From Amborella trichopoda (Eukaryota > Streptophyta > Magnoliopsida > Amborellales > Amborellaceae), in the NCBI RefSeq assembly GCF_000471905.2, contig NW_006500010.1:1886852-1950851 (forward strand): 64,000 nucleotides of DNA. The letters are read 5' to 3'. Both the position numbers and the translations under genes were made by a program. Below the pieces are notes generated by a model. It saw only the letters and a list, made by a program, of their open reading frames with translations. It searched no databases and was not told the origin of the DNA. Below are positions 1-11,980 of this stretch, in pieces (position 1 is the first letter of the stretch; each line of letters begins with the position of its first letter).

Positions 1-127
1 TACGTAAGTACTACTTACTTACTATACGTACGTACGTACGTACGTAAGTACCTAACCTAACGTTACCGTACCTACTACAAACGTACTACGATTACCTACT
101 ACTCTACCTCTCGTCTCTCTCTCTCTC

Positions 128-190
<63 letters not shown>

Positions 191-192
191 CC
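1..192. repeat. Noisy low-complexity start followed by a CT microsatellite
   Basis: Bases 1-110 are built from short shuffled words such as tacgtacg, cctaacc and actactt. They match no gene or element I know. Bases from about 111 to 192 are nearly pure CT. A similar word mixture flanks the N gap at 17290-17398, so I read the first part as consensus noise at a contig or gap edge rather than real sequence. Confidence 0.6.
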
Positions 193-275
193 CTATGAAT
201 CATACAGGTTGAATACTAGTTTACTCAAGGTAAAAAACAAAAAAATTTTTATAGAAAAGCTTCAAGAAACCTAAC

Positions 276-2548
276 CTTCTTCTGCTGCTTAACTATATCA
301 TCATCCAGATGATGGCTAAACAAGACACGAACACTAGACATGTATCTCTTCCTTCTCCCAGCACTCTTCAATGTAGGAGATACTTCTGGTTCAGCAGCAT
401 CCAGTCTGATGAGTTCTCTTCTTAAAGTTGATTTCCCTGGGTCTCTCGTGAATGATCTATGAGCACCATCCCCCATACAAATAGGTGATACTGCATCTGT
501 GCCCTTCAAAGGTGTACTACAAACTGACCCAGCTAGTTCTGTTTTCTTTTCAGTGGTTGCTGAAAGAATATTGTGAAGTTGGTCTTTGTTTGCCAGTGCA
601 GCTGAATGGTTAGCCGCATTTTTATAAAAACTATGCTCAGGTGTCTGTTGCCTTGTCATGCTTGTAGGGTTTGGGGATAATAAGCGTGAACTAGGGTTCC
701 TAGATGACCTTATTCGAACGCTGGACTTAATGGGTACATCTGATACACCATCTATGCCATCAATTTCAGAAGGTAAGCATGATATACCATCCATGCTATC
801 TCTTTCAGCCGGAGACAAATGTGTTGTTGCTTCTCTGGCTTTTGTGGGCACATCTTTGGAGACTGTTATCAATGGGGCTGAGCTTTTAGAAGCGGATCTC
901 GTTTTCCTTGTTCCAGGATTTAAAAATATTTCCTCAATGGAGTCCTTATTGGGAACACATGTTTGGGAATGAGTTGTTTTAGCAGCATTTGTCGACCTCT
1001 TTCTTCGAGCTGAAGATGATTGGTTAACTGCTTCTAAGTTCTTCACACAACCTGCTACACTAAGTAAAGAATTTAGGTTTCTTTCTGATGAATTCCTCTT
1101 CCCTGCTCTAGTTTTGGGGTAAGAACTCAAAGTTTCCTTCAATAAATTGGTGCCTGCTGGTTTCTCATTTGATAGCGTATCAAAACTCCGCTTTTCTTTC
1201 TTCTCTAGCTGAGGCTTTCTTCGTTCCCTGATTCCAAGTTCACTTAATTTAGCAGTCCTCTCTTCTTGCTCGAACTTTTGCTGATTTGCTTCTCTTTCTC
1301 CAGTTAACTTTGGCTCCACAGCCTTAGCTATTGGCTTCTTTCTGCACCTGCTAAATCCAATGTGATCAGCTTCCCTGGATTTGTCATCAAGTGTCTTCAT
1401 TTGCTTAGATTTTCTCAAATTATAATCTGAATCAATAGAAGAACAGCCTCTCTTCCTTACAGAGACACGTCGTGAATCACTCCCTATCTTGCCTTTAGCT
1501 TTTGATCCAGCCTTCGATTTAGAGCGTGAATTACTCTTTCTCAAACCTTTGGTAGGATTTGTGAGAGCCTTTTGATTTGTAGGGGTCACAGGAGGTACAC
1601 AACCCAATGCTTCAATAGCTTCAGCAGCCATTTGGGTATCAAAACCAACATCATAAGTACCTTGTGAAAACCTCACAGGTGATGCTGGTTCTTGCCCTAA
1701 AGGTACTTGACTTGGATGCTCTTCTAAGTCTTTGAACAAATTCCTGCTGATTTTTGCACAACGCATATAATGGCCACTTGAAGAACCAGATAGCACAACC
1801 CTCGAATCAGAATGAGCAAAATTAAGGACTCCCTGATGTACATAAGAGAACCTTTCCTCTTCCTTCTCTCTAAGCCTTTCACCCAAGCCTTTGGGTCCTT
1901 TAGAGAGAGCGCGTTTATTCTTATGTGGTTCTGTCAAAGCCTTGTCCACAGTTTTCCCATTCTGAAAGAAGGCCTCCTTTCTTTTGCTAGAGAAAATACC
2001 TCCTCTCCCATCTTCTCGATTATCATCCCAGTCAAAGATCGCAATTTTCTCAGTTGGATTTCTCAAATCAGCCAATTTGGCTAGAGTTTGTGCCCCTTTT
2101 ACACTTGAATTTAAAGCTGCTTTCATGTCTCCAGTTTTTCCTGGCTCAACTGGTTGTGACAACCCCACTCCATTGACTGATACTAACTTATCCACAACCC
2201 CAAGTGCCTCAGCCTGAGACAATTCACCAGGCTCCTGTGAGTTCAAGTAGCTTAACCCTGCAGTACAATGACCAGGCAAAAGAGAAGAATTTGTTTCTTC
2301 ATCCCCAAGGCTGTTAAATTTTCTAATAGAGTTTCCATTTTCTGCAAGTTCATCCTCAACAAAAAGCTTTCTCACCCTAGGATTTCCAGCCTTGCCTCTA
2401 GTTTGATCCCCTAAGGCATTCAAGCCTTCCTGATTCAGGCTTCCAGTTCCATATGCCGGTCTCTTTAAGCCCATACTTTGAGCAGCTGAAAGTCCAGATG
2501 CCCTTAAAGATGCAGCACGAACGGAAGCAAAGCTTCTTTGTGAAGATC
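276..2548 (-). CDS. BRCT-domain DNA-repair-type protein, large exon 3 (3' end of gene beyond the window)
   Basis: This 2273-base exon encodes most of a Ser/Lys/Arg-rich, probably disordered nuclear protein. Visible landmarks are the block SVRAASLRASGL at the exon start, a later GLSYLNSQEPGELSQAEALG block, an IAIFDWDDNRED block and many basic KR clusters. The last residues, SVRVLFSHHLDDDIVKQQKK, are the first strand and helix of a BRCT domain as in Arabidopsis At3g21480/At4g03130, plant proteins compared with MDC1/PTIP (family knowledge). The exon is bounded by an acceptor (TTGATTCAG, AG at 2550-2549) and a donor (AAG|GTTAGG, GT at 275-274). The open frame past 276 is intron read-through. The remaining BRCT exons must lie left of base 1. 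Joined to 6559-6978 and 7646-7724 it gives exactly 924 codons. The likely role is phosphopeptide-dependent chromatin or DNA-damage signalling, inferred from the family. Confidence 0.85.
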
Positions 2549-2841
2549 CTGAATCAATAAGAAACACTTAGGGTACCGAGGTTTTTGACATTGGGGAAGC
2601 TTATGGAATTCGTCAATACATGCCTATGAGAAAGAAAGCAACTTATAATCCAATACAAAGCGTTGGGGTTATCAACTTCCAATAAACTCATGGACAACGG
2701 AGAAGAGAGAGTGGGACCCATGCCCTGATCCTTTAGGACCCACTCTCTTTCTCCAACACTGCCCATCATTTCATCAGATGAGAGAATAAGAATGGCTATA
2801 TTTTTCCATGGTCCATCAGGTTGTAGTATAAATCGAGGATC

Positions 2842-3115
2842 AAAAAGGCGAAGGCGGCCGCCCAAATACTTAGGCGCCCTAAGGTGTCCCGGGGGGGGAG
2901 GGAGGGAAGGAGGGAAGTACTTTTTTGCATTTGACTGGGGCATTTTTTCCACCCTTGGCACTTGGCTGGGGTATTTTTTCCACCCTTGGCCAAGTTGTAT
3001 CCAGGAGCCACCTAGGCCGGTGCCTAGAAGCACATCCACCTAAGGCGCCAACCTAGGGCATGCCTAGGCGCATTTTTAAAGCTGGCCGCCCAGGCAGTGA
3101 GGCTGCCAAATTTTT
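2842..3115. repeat. GC-rich repeat with CCTAGG/GGCGCC palindromes
   Basis: An abrupt GC island in AT-rich intron. It contains repeated cctagg and ggcgcc words, a run of nine G near 2890, and two close copies of a tttttccacccttggc motif (2945-2990). It ends in an AT-rich tail after ggctgccaaatttttcaacc. A related island lies at 40480-40650. The class is unknown. Confidence 0.5.
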
Positions 3116-4149
3116 CAACCTTGTTATAATTACCCTAGTATATGCCTTATAAGAACAAATAGACCATATAAACAACTATTGAACCTATTCTTAGCAAACA
3201 TGTAACAAGAAGAGGTCAGAGACACTCACCAGATTTCGGCATAGAAGCAGGTTGGCGACAAGGGGATCCATAAGAAATAGAGTTCCCTATCAAGAGAAAG
3301 TTAAGATTCAGAAATAGCTAAAAATTTTTGAAGCATGTAAAGAAGAGGCAGATAATTACTTAAATGGCAAAAACATGTACATGGAATGCTATATGAAAGT
3401 AAGACCTTTGAACCATGTGTCCACCGAATTATAAATAGGATCAACATGTTCAAAGGATGGTGCAACATATCACTCACAGAGACCCTTGAGAGCCCACTGA
3501 AAGGACCAAAAGAAAATAAGAAAATGCAAACCTAAGATCTGCTAAAACAGTTCCAAACAAAAACAAATTGAGAAAACTACATCTTATGAATTTGTTGCTT
3601 TGACTGCACATTCTCCGAACATTTATATATAGCCGCAGAGAATGAATTAGCTCTCCAAAAGGCAGATTCACAATGAATAAGCCTTTCTTGCACGTTAAGT
3701 GTTATTACCTATATCTGTATCTCTCCAAGAAATCTAAACAAATATCTTCATTTTCTTCTACTTTTGAAAAATCCAATCAGGTTGGCAACATGTCATCTTC
3801 AGAAGGCAGATTCAAAAAAGTCTCTTCAAGCTTTATCACCTATATTCATATGTCTGAAAGGATGTGTTAAGGAAATGTCATCAGCTTCTTTTGTTTATTG
3901 GAAATCAAGTCAGGCAGGAAATAGGCCACTCTCAAGGTGATAAAGGCAAAATATCTAGTTGTAACCACTGAGGGGAAAACAAATCACAAATTCATATTCA
4001 GTAAAAATTGAAGATAGTACAATCTATACTATGATGTGCAAATTTCCAAATCTATTTTTTGTTCATTAAAAGTTGTCTATAAATGTAAGCTTTGAGGTAC
4101 AAAATGAAGCCTGTACTACAAACAAGACTTAGTCGAAAAATCGGATCTA

Positions 4150-4930
4150 ATAGAAAAACCTTGTCTGTATAACCTATAAGAGTGACTGGAACCACATCTG
4201 AGACTACACATCAGAGCCACCAAAACTAGACAGCAAGATAGAAGAATTCTGCATGCCTTCCTTAGATAATGAGCCCTCCAGTTCATTAAATTCCCTCTAG
4301 TGTGTTGGAACTCTCTAGTTCTTCTCGTGTGACTATAACCCCCCATCGAATAAGCTACCTAAGCACCAAGCATAATTATCCTTTTTGTTGACCAACCAAT
4401 TAAAATGGCCAAGTCCCCTTCGACAACCCTGCCCCACCCTGGCCTTTCATTTCTAAGCCAAATTATGAGGTGCTGGCTCCACCTCAATCGAACAGCATCA
4501 ATACAAAAGGTCAATAGTAAGTAAGACTTTCCCTTGATCATTTCACTCCCCGGATGACTGCGTCCCCAAGGTTGCCTTTGGAGCTTCCATCAAAATTCAA
4601 CTTAACAAGCCCCAATGGCGGTGACAACCACCTTTTAGGCCACCCTTCTCAAGGAGGTCTCAGGGTCACAATCTCCAGCCACTTTATTTGAAGGGCACCC
4701 ATAGAGTAGTCCCACAAATCACTTCACATTTTGGCCCATCGAGCTACCAACTCCTTTAACTCGTTCCTTTCTTCTCTCTTTGCCATGTTTATGATGTTTT
4801 TTTTTTTTGTTTTGATAATGATGATGTTTAAAGCATCGATTATTACGTTCAGTCCAAGTCAGCCATAGAACAGCAAAAATCACTAGCCTCCATGGGAGAG
4901 TACCAACATTAGGCAGTGGACAATTTTACC
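4150..4930 (-). mobile_element. L1-type LINE fragment (RNase H-like region), degenerate
   Basis: On the minus strand around 4600-4540 the translation contains PLGLVKLNFDGSSKGNLGDA, the start of the RNase H domain common at the C-terminus of plant L1 elements. Further on, around 4440-4380, comes GWGRVVEGDLAILIGW. Upstream, at 4920-4800, is a piece resembling the zinc-finger/RT end (VIFAVLWLTWTERNNR). The frame is broken by stops and shifts, so this is a relic inside the BRCT-gene intron, in the same orientation as the gene. Confidence 0.65.
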
Positions 4931-6558
4931 ATTGTTGCATCAGGGTATTCAATGAAAGTCGGAGCGGCCCAATATCAACCAAACAGATTCAGTACAAAAC
5001 TACAAATAGTCCACGTTACCTTGCTACATATAGAAAGGTGCCAGATAGATTAGGAGATCTCCTGGAGTAGAACCCCTCACCAAAATTCTAGTTATTTCTA
5101 GGCACCTGACCCCTGAAGCAAACAATCCTAGTGAACCATAGGACACACTGAATTCCAGTCCACACCTATATCATAGTCCAACCTCAGACTACCCCTAGAT
5201 ATTCGAAATATTCAAAATATCCCATTTTAGGAGACTGCAACCAAAAATAGGCAACTCCTAAGTTAGAAAGGAAGAAAATCGTGGACAAAGAAGCATATGA
5301 TTTCAATCAGACTACCACCATCAGAATCTGTGCAATCTTCGGCATTGTTCAGAAGTGACCAGGACTTAGTGATGTGAGGTGCGCCCCGACCAGCGACGCA
5401 TCTCCGCTCCAACACGAATGGTCCAGATTTAATCCAGACCGAAACCTTCCTGATCTGGAATATTTTTGATATAAATAGACATTTTCCACCACCTTTCAAC
5501 ATCTTACAGAATGAAACCCTACCCATAGCCACTCAATCATGTCATCTCCAAACACTAGAAATTCTAAGTGATCAATAATCCTAAAGACTATGCAAATACA
5601 ACAAACGTTAGAGAAGAAAAACCTTTTTCCTAGCCAATCCAAAGACTTAGAAGCAAATTCCTAGGCATGACTTCCCCGGTTTAGTAAATCTTAAAGGTGA
5701 AAGGAACAAAGACTCCCATCTTTGTCTGATTCGAGCCCCAACTCCAGGTGTCGGGCTTGAGGGCCCAGCTTCTAGGCATTTTCTTTCCCTTCCCCATTAT
5801 TTTTTATTATTTTTTATATTTTTTGCTTTCTCTATTTATAAAATCTTTAAAAATCATTGTTCCCGTTCTCTACTGATTTCAAAAGGTTTCTCTCAATTTT
5901 ACACAAATCTAAGCCAGCCCTGCCAATGATTTGTGAAAAATAGGTCTTTAGGGGGTTATTTCTTCAAGCAAGCATCCTGACACCTTGTGTAACCCACATT
6001 ACAAAAGTCAGTGGCAGCATATGTACTAGTACTCCACATCTTGTTCCTTAGAATGGACCAATTAGTTCAAATCCAATCGTATCCTAGTTACCTGAAGTAA
6101 CTATAAATCTCTTGTTGATAATAAAGAATTCAAATAACAGAAATGACAGAACAGAATAGCTCAAAAGGAAATAATCGTATTAGAAAATTGGCAAGATATT
6201 AGATAGTAATGGGAAAAGAGAAGAGCCCCACGAGTCACTTAGATGTGCCACCAAATTCAGTGAAAACAAAAACCATGTAAACAAGCAGACACAAATTGAG
6301 GAAACCAGAACACTATTGAGAACCGTGGAGGTTTAGCACAGACAAAAGGCTAATGCAATAGTAGGATCTTTTGCCAAAGCACATTCGTGCTTTCAGCCAG
6401 AGACAATTTGAGAGTTTGTTACTCCATGCCATCATAATAATATCCATGCAATGTACCTCCACAAACCTTTCTTGTTCAATGTGAGTAACTGAAAAAAGCA
6501 TTCATTATTGAGAAATACGAGACAAACTGCAGAAGAAGATGCCTCGTATAGAACTCAC

Positions 6559-6978
6559 CTGATGCAACTTCATCATCAGTTGAAGCATCTGAATCTACCA
6601 CATTATTTCTTCGATCCCAATCATTTTCAAGGGTTGCATTGACAACCGAGAGGTTTCCTCCTTCCTTGCACTTCCTTTTATAACCATCATTCTTAAGGGG
6701 AATGGATCCCTCCTCACCAAGTACTCCTTCATTATCAATCAATACTAAAGTTCTTTGTGTTTCTTCGTGATCACTGCCTACACATATCCCTTCTTCACTC
6801 TCCCCCACCAACAGGGTTGTCACGTTTGTACAATTCGGATCCTCAACGAGTTGGGTATCTTCTATGTGGTCAGGATCTTCACATGCAATCTCATTTTCAA
6901 GGGAAACTGTATCATCAAGCACCAAAGTATTCTCAGCAGGGCATGTGTCGCTGTCATGAGTCTCAATGAAAACCCCCC
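6559..6978 (-). CDS. BRCT-domain DNA-repair-type protein, exon 2
   Basis: This 420-base exon encodes an acidic segment rich in Asp, Glu and Thr-Gln-type motifs, running from GVFIETHDSDT through EDTQLVEDPN to DSDASTDDEVASG. Acidic N-termini with TQ/DT motifs are usual in the plant homologues and could be kinase targets (inference). The acceptor is GAAACTAG (AG at 6980-6979) and the donor is CAG|GTGAGT (GT at 6558-6557), both phase 1 and matching the neighbouring exons. A 0.9-kb intron (6979-7645) separates it from exon 1 and contains no recognisable element. The open frame continuing past both ends is intron sequence. Confidence 0.8.
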
Positions 6979-7645
6979 CTAGTTTCAGAAGTAATGAGAA
7001 GGAATTAACGAGCAAGATTAGAAAATTCTACCAATAATGAAATTCTTAATGGAATCATATAGGATAACTGTTGGTATCAAACCCATTCAAAACTTTATCA
7101 GCCCAGATTCTCAGTGGAGCACAAAGAAACAATTTTCACAAGTATGAATAACAAAACTGCCAAAATCAAATTCCCAAAAGAAATTCCAAGAAAAGCACTT
7201 GAGAACAGATTCCCTTGAAGCAGGACCCCAATGAGCATAGAAATATCAAATATACAAATGCTAGAATTCACCCTATTTTATACTACCATGAATTTTATGA
7301 TAAAAAGCTGCTTCTAGAGTCTCTAGACCCACACTCATGATTCCATAAAGTAGGTAGTGAAACCCCCTCATCTAAATTCCCCAAAAACAGGTTGAATCAG
7401 CGGTACATGTGAAGCATGTTGCACTAGCTATTAAACGTTACAGATGATAAATGTCAATATCAGTCACTAACTTTACGAAATATACCGCCAAAACCAATCT
7501 TAAGTGTTTCAAAACATATGAGTAGGGTTCTGCCAAGTCATAATATGTATTGTAACAACAAGAAGAAGAACAATAGTAATAAAATAATGTGATGATTTCT
7601 TCATACTTCATCATAAATAATAACACAAACACAAATTGCACTTAC

Positions 7646-7724
7646 CATCCAAGGGTGAGTCAATTGAGATGGTCTGTGTTTCTGAATCAATGCTCAATCT
7701 CCCCTTCTCTCTTTCTCCTCCCAT
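7646..7724 (-). CDS. BRCT-domain DNA-repair-type protein, exon 1 with start codon
   Basis: The ATG is at 7724-7722 and is followed by MGGEREKGRLSIDSETQTIS and SPLDG, ending at the donor GGATG|GTAAG (GT at 7645-7644) in phase 1. That phase fits exon 2. A good acceptor sits just upstream (TTTTTTCCAG, AG at 7741-7740). The start exon therefore carries about 15 bases of leader and is preceded by an intron within the 5' UTR. I chose this ATG because it is the only in-frame one that keeps all three exons open. It is too short for simple ORF finding. Confidence 0.7.
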
Positions 7725-8741
7725 TTCCAGTCAAATTAACTGGAAAAAATAACAAGAAAAGACAAATAATTCATTTGGTCACAAATCAATAATCTTTAAA
7801 GTATCCATCTCAATCCAAACACATCAAAAACGAGAAAAAAGAGGAAACTATACAGCAACCACAAAGATGAACAATAACCCATCTGGAAAAAATCCAAAAT
7901 ACATGATACTTTCAATACAACAAGTTTACTTTATCAAAAAATAAAAAATCCAAAATACATGATTGTCTATCATACACAAAGCAAAAGAATATGATACAGG
8001 CCCCAACAATAGATTATCTCTTCCCTATATCATATTATACAAACCATCCATGTCTATGCATATCATTCACGCCCCAAAAATAATAAAGACCTCAATTCAG
8101 CACATGAATACCAGGGATTTATAAACATTACACAACACAATGTACCCATCAGAAAACCCATAAAAAATCAGAATTCATCCCATACACAAGTGATCTTGAT
8201 ACTCAAATTACATGATTACTTCCTATATCATACCATCAAATAATACGAAAGCAGATTATATGTTTTATTCACTAAAAACAGTAAAAGATCAAAAGATAGT
8301 AGCGCTTTATACAAGCTATCTCAATGAAATTGACCAACCCAATAAACATGACCGAGAAAAAAAAAAAGGTTTTGCAGGGCCTGGTACACGAACATGGTAG
8401 ATGAGTGCTTCTACAAATGGACATCCATGGAAAATAAACGACTTTCTTTGTTTTGATTTTGGTGTTCACAACAGTTGCTTCTGAAAATTTAGGGTTTGGG
8501 GTTCGTGGCGTTCCGTTTGGGAGAAGTTTTGGAGGGAAAGTTTTGGTAGAGAGAGAAAGAAAGGGGGTTAAAACAACGATTTACAGAGACATGATCTCTA
8601 TTTCGGTAAGAACCACGAGAGTAACCTTGGTAAAAGGAAATGACCAAAATGGCCTTGATGTTTCGGGTATTTACACATCCATGGTCCCTGTCTTCTATAT
8701 GTGCCCATGGAATCAAGGAACTACACTCTAGATATAGGAAA
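7725..8741 (-). other. Probable 5' leader intron, non-coding first exon and promoter side of the BRCT gene
   Basis: A leader intron ends at the acceptor 7741-7740. Its donor is not certain. The minus-strand stretch near 8570-8470 is CT-rich (ctttctctctctacc) and contains the word aaccctaaattttcag, which is typical of plant 5' UTRs. A non-coding first exon probably lies here. Between 8580 and 8741 there is no clear TATA box. No other gene is visible. Confidence 0.4.
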
Positions 8742-9128
8742 GGAAAAAGTTTATATAAAGTCATAACTTTAAAATTAAAGATGTAACTCAAAAATATATG
8801 AGAAAAAAGTTTTTTTAATATTGAAAAACCCTCTAATTGATTATCAATATTGAAATATATTAATATAAAAAAAAATAAAAAATTAAGTCTAAAAAATAAT
8901 GCATCTTGCAACACATTATTTTGACTGTTCATTTTCAAGATTTTCATAAATACATAGATTTACTTGATTTTAACCATTTTTTAAGTTTAAAATTTTATAA
9001 CTAGATATCAAAATAGATTTTGAGATAATCTTAATAATTTTTTACTCCAAAATTACATGTTATAATCAAATTTGGAAGTGTACCTTAATTAGATTGTTTA
9101 AGGTTGCAACCTTATAGAAACCACGCCC
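8742..9128. mobile_element. Mutator-like MITE, copy A
   Basis: A 387-bp element of the window's main MITE family. The left end starts ggaaaaagtttatata and the right end reads aaggttgcaaccttatagaaaccacgccc. It is flanked by near-perfect 9-bp target duplications (tataggaaa at 8733-8741, tttaggaaa at 9129-9137). Its AT-rich interior includes the family words atgcatcttgcaa and tagatttacttgattttaacc. It has no coding capacity. Confidence 0.85.
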
Positions 9129-9137
9129 TTTAGGAAA

Positions 9138-9252
9138 AGAGCTCGGGCTTAATTGATTAGCGTTTTGACAATTTGCAATGCTACTTTTTCGACTCAATTT
9201 TTACTATAGGTAGGGGACCTCTCCCGACTGACTCACCAAAAAAAAAAACTAT
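9138..9252 (+). mobile_element. Possible LINE or SINE 3' tail with poly(A)
   Basis: A short stretch ending in gtaggggacctctcccgac, gactcacc and an A run at 9239-9249. The ending resembles the tail of the LINE fragment at 44528-44900 (gtaggggccttcttcccc). It starts where MITE copy A ends. No coding part is visible. The rest, to 9991, is AT-rich and unassigned. Confidence 0.3.
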
Positions 9253-9991
9253 ACTCTAGGATGCCTTGAGTAGTCAACCACGGACAATTAGTAGCATTAT
9301 GACTCAAGTTCAATTACTTCCATCGAAATGTTGGAAAAAAAGACATCCATACTACGTGGATTGATCACTCAAGTGGGATTGTCGGTTCGACTCAATCACC
9401 CGATTTAAAATCAAACGGTCAATGATAATTGTGGCTTCTTTATATAAAAAGTAAATGATCTCATTGTATATATATTTTTTTATTTTTTTATTATGTAAGA
9501 TGAGCATTTTCTAAATATGCCATATTTTAACATCAAAATTACCTCATTAGATCCATTTGGAATGAGTATATACTATTTTTTAAACTATTCAACTTTTTTT
9601 ATTGCAAAATTACCATATAATAGCGGGGGACAAGACTTTCCGATTCTTGGTTAGTATTTGTTTGAAATGTTCTTTCAACCTGTTCCGAGACAAGGGATTA
9701 TTGAACTTTCTATAGTGTGCTCCTGAGAGAGTACATTGTACGCTTAGCCCATCAAATTGACTATTTAAAATTTAAAATCCTAACTACTTTAATTTGGAAA
9801 TCATTTGTTGATTCTGACCTAGATACGACATTTTTGATAAAAATATATTTTATTAGGGAAGGTAGTGTTTGCAGTGTGCGCCTGAAAGAGCACCTTTGAT
9901 TAGAAGGTTTAATCAAATGCACACGGGGGGACTATTTAAAAAAAACGAACAAATAATGAAATAACTGTTATATAAATTAATTGCCCAATGC

Positions 9992-10064
9992 GGCCGTTTG
10001 GTCTGGTGGTATGATTCTCGCTTAGGGTGCGAGAGGGTCCCGAGTTCAATTCTCGGAACGCCCC
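9992..10064 (+). tRNA. tRNA-Pro (AGG anticodon), possibly degenerate
   Basis: The sequence from ggccgtttgg to ggaacgcccc folds as a tRNA. The anticodon stem is TCTCG/CGAGA around the loop CTTAGGGTG, giving anticodon AGG. The T-arm is CCGAG-TTCAATT-CTCGG. It matches the intact tRNA-Pro at 12727-12798 along most of its length. Two oddities stand out: the acceptor stem has a C-C mismatch at the third pair (GGCCGTT against AACGCCC), and there is one extra G in the variable loop. The loop change is tolerable, but the mismatch makes function uncertain. A T run follows at about 10074. Confidence 0.7.
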
Positions 10065-10113
10065 TCTCCCCCCTTTTGTGGAGCAGATTTTACTTTATGA
10101 GAATGTATTTTAT

Positions 10114-10233
10114 CATTTCCATAAACAAATAATAATAATAGATGATGTTATGATTATTTTCCCCTCTTGTATTCATTTCCATAAACAAATAATAATAATA
10201 GATGATGTTATGATTATTTTCCCCTCTTGTATT
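10114..10233. repeat. Perfect 60-bp tandem duplication
   Basis: Two adjacent copies with an exact 60-base period (10114-10173 and 10174-10233). Each runs from catttccataaacaaat to ttttcccctcttgtatt. No differences are visible between them, so the duplication is recent. It starts 50 bases after the tRNA-Pro. The following 600 bases (10234-10867) are AT-rich and unassigned. Confidence 0.9.
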
Positions 10234-10867
10234 TGTTAAACTAAGTGTTCATAGATTTACATGATCCCATTTTTGAGTTTCAAAATTTATTGTTGGTGTT
10301 GGAAATTGATTTAGATCCATCATGGACATTTCCATTACCGAAAGTGCTTTCTATGAGATGAGGCTTTATTTTGTACGCTTAAAGCCCAGGCCTTATAGAA
10401 ACTTCATCTATTCTAAAATAATTTGTTAATGGTATTTAAAGAATTCATTATTTTGCATCACATTTATTAGTTTTACCATTTACCTCCAAACTGCTAATTG
10501 TACAAAATAGTTTAGAATAATTAGTTACATACCATTCATTTTAAGGAATCAAGGGGGTCTAGTATTACTAATTTTAAATTACCGGAGTTCCTTACATAGA
10601 TGGAAAGATAGATCAAGGTCCAAAACAATTAGTTGCGAAAGGCCCATTCACTAGCCCTACAATGTGCCATCTGAAGTTACTAGTTTCAAATAGAGAGCAT
10701 TTAGGAGAAAAATAAAAACCACAAAAAAGATAAATGAGCATAAAATAAAAATATGAAGACATTTGTAAAGTACCGCCAATTAAAAGAGATATTCGGTTGA
10801 ATTTCATGTTGTAATAAAAGATCCAGACTTTATAGAATATATTTTCCACCGAACATATATTTTAGAG

Positions 10868-11248
10868 CATGTGTACTATGTTTTCGTAGGGAGCATATTG
10901 TCTACTTACTCCATGGGCATATCGTGTACTTTCTCCACAGGCAGAAGATTGATCAGAGAAAAGTTTATTGATTTAAAATTTGGGGAACTATCTAAGAACC
11001 ATTAGATGATTATTTTTAAAAGAAAAAACCCTTAGATCTCACCCATCAAAAATTAGATGGCCTTTGCTCAATTTCAAGACAATTTTCTTGAAGCCTATGG
11101 AGAGTGCGACAAGGGATGTTAAATTTTTTCTTTTTCTTTTTTTTTTTTTAAATCGGGATTAGCCTATGGGTTGAAGAGGTTTAGGGTCCTAAAGTTACTC
11201 ATAGATTGGGTATTAATCGAGGGAGTAAACATATACTATACTCTAGAA
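10868..11248 (-). mobile_element. Second MITE-like family, copy R1 (reverse orientation)
   Basis: The ends are inverted relative to each other: gagcatattgtctacttact near 10890 and gagtaaacatatactatact near 11222. The reverse complement of its middle (gagatctaaggg and aatggttcttagatagttc) matches copy R2 at 45941-46255. There is no coding capacity. The exact ends and target duplication were not resolved. Confidence 0.5.
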
Positions 11249-11457
11249 AGAAATCATTCACCTATATTATAAAATAAAGTATCCAAACCATTGTTCAACA
11301 AATCAACCAATTCTGACCGGCCGGTTAGATTGGAACCAGGACCCTTCGATGTTTTAGGGAGCTAGTGGGAGGGTAGACCCCCCTTTCTGGACCAAAACCT
11401 ACTTAGTAATTTCAGCATATGTGCTATTTTATAAGCCAAACGATATTCCACTCTTTC

Positions 11458-11930
11458 AAGAGTATATTGTCCATTTGCTTTGTTTATGTGAAAATATTTC
11501 TTAGGAAATATTTTTAAGTGAAAAATTTTTGCAAGTGATTAGGTGTAGAAATATTATCACATCAATTGATTATGATGTATCTTTTTATAACAATTGGTAG
11601 AGAAAATATTCAACTACCTAACCATATGAGGGAATTTTTTCACACGAACCAAACGTGTATCCTCTAACACATAAATTAAACTCTACTTAAGATTAGTTTC
11701 AGGATCCAAATTTTGGAGATATAACCTCTTTAACACATATTAACCTCAACAAACAAAAAAAATCTTAATTGCATCCTCTAAGCACTTGAAACGAATAATG
11801 TCTCAAGATTATATACGGTAAGATCTAAGTGTTATAAAACTCAAATTTCAATTATTATATTTTTGAAAATAATCATTCTAAAGTAGTTATCCAAAAATTT
11901 CACATTGAAAAAATCATCTCATCAAAGAAG
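11458..11930 (+). mobile_element. Second MITE-like family, copy R3 (degenerate)
   Basis: It starts with agagtatattgtccatttgc, like the left end of R2, and contains the same ordered blocks (aaattttggagatataacct; agatctaagtgttataaaac; gaaaataatcattctaaag). Its right end is lost. Bases 11249-11457 show nothing recognisable. Confidence 0.4.
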
Positions 11931-11980
11931 TAATCTGACAGAGGGAGTCGAAACAAATTATGCCTCCAAGGACACATAGA

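Larger units (their letters stand above)
2549..6558 (-). other. Large intron 2 of the BRCT-domain gene
   Basis: The donor CAG|GTGAGT ends exon 2 at 6559 and the acceptor is at 2550-2549. Both junctions are phase 1, and splicing restores DDEVASG-SSQRSFASV. The intron is about 4.0 kb. It holds a GC-rich CCTAGG-type repeat (2842-3115) and an L1-type LINE fragment (4150-4930), both described separately. The remainder (3120-4150 and 4930-6540) is AT-rich and shows nothing recognisable. The open frames inside it are short and unrelated to known proteins. Confidence 0.8.

Noticed and set aside
658..2217. Plus-strand open frames opposite the BRCT exon (658-972, 1812-2084, 1984-2217)
   Set aside because: They are antisense shadows of the long coding exon, with no family similarity or splice support.
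6280..6540. Extension of the exon 2 frame to the left (FYTRHLLLQF...) and the 62-codon frame at 6313-6501
   Set aside because: The donor CAG|GTGAGT at 6559 and the exact phase match to 2548 show this is intron.
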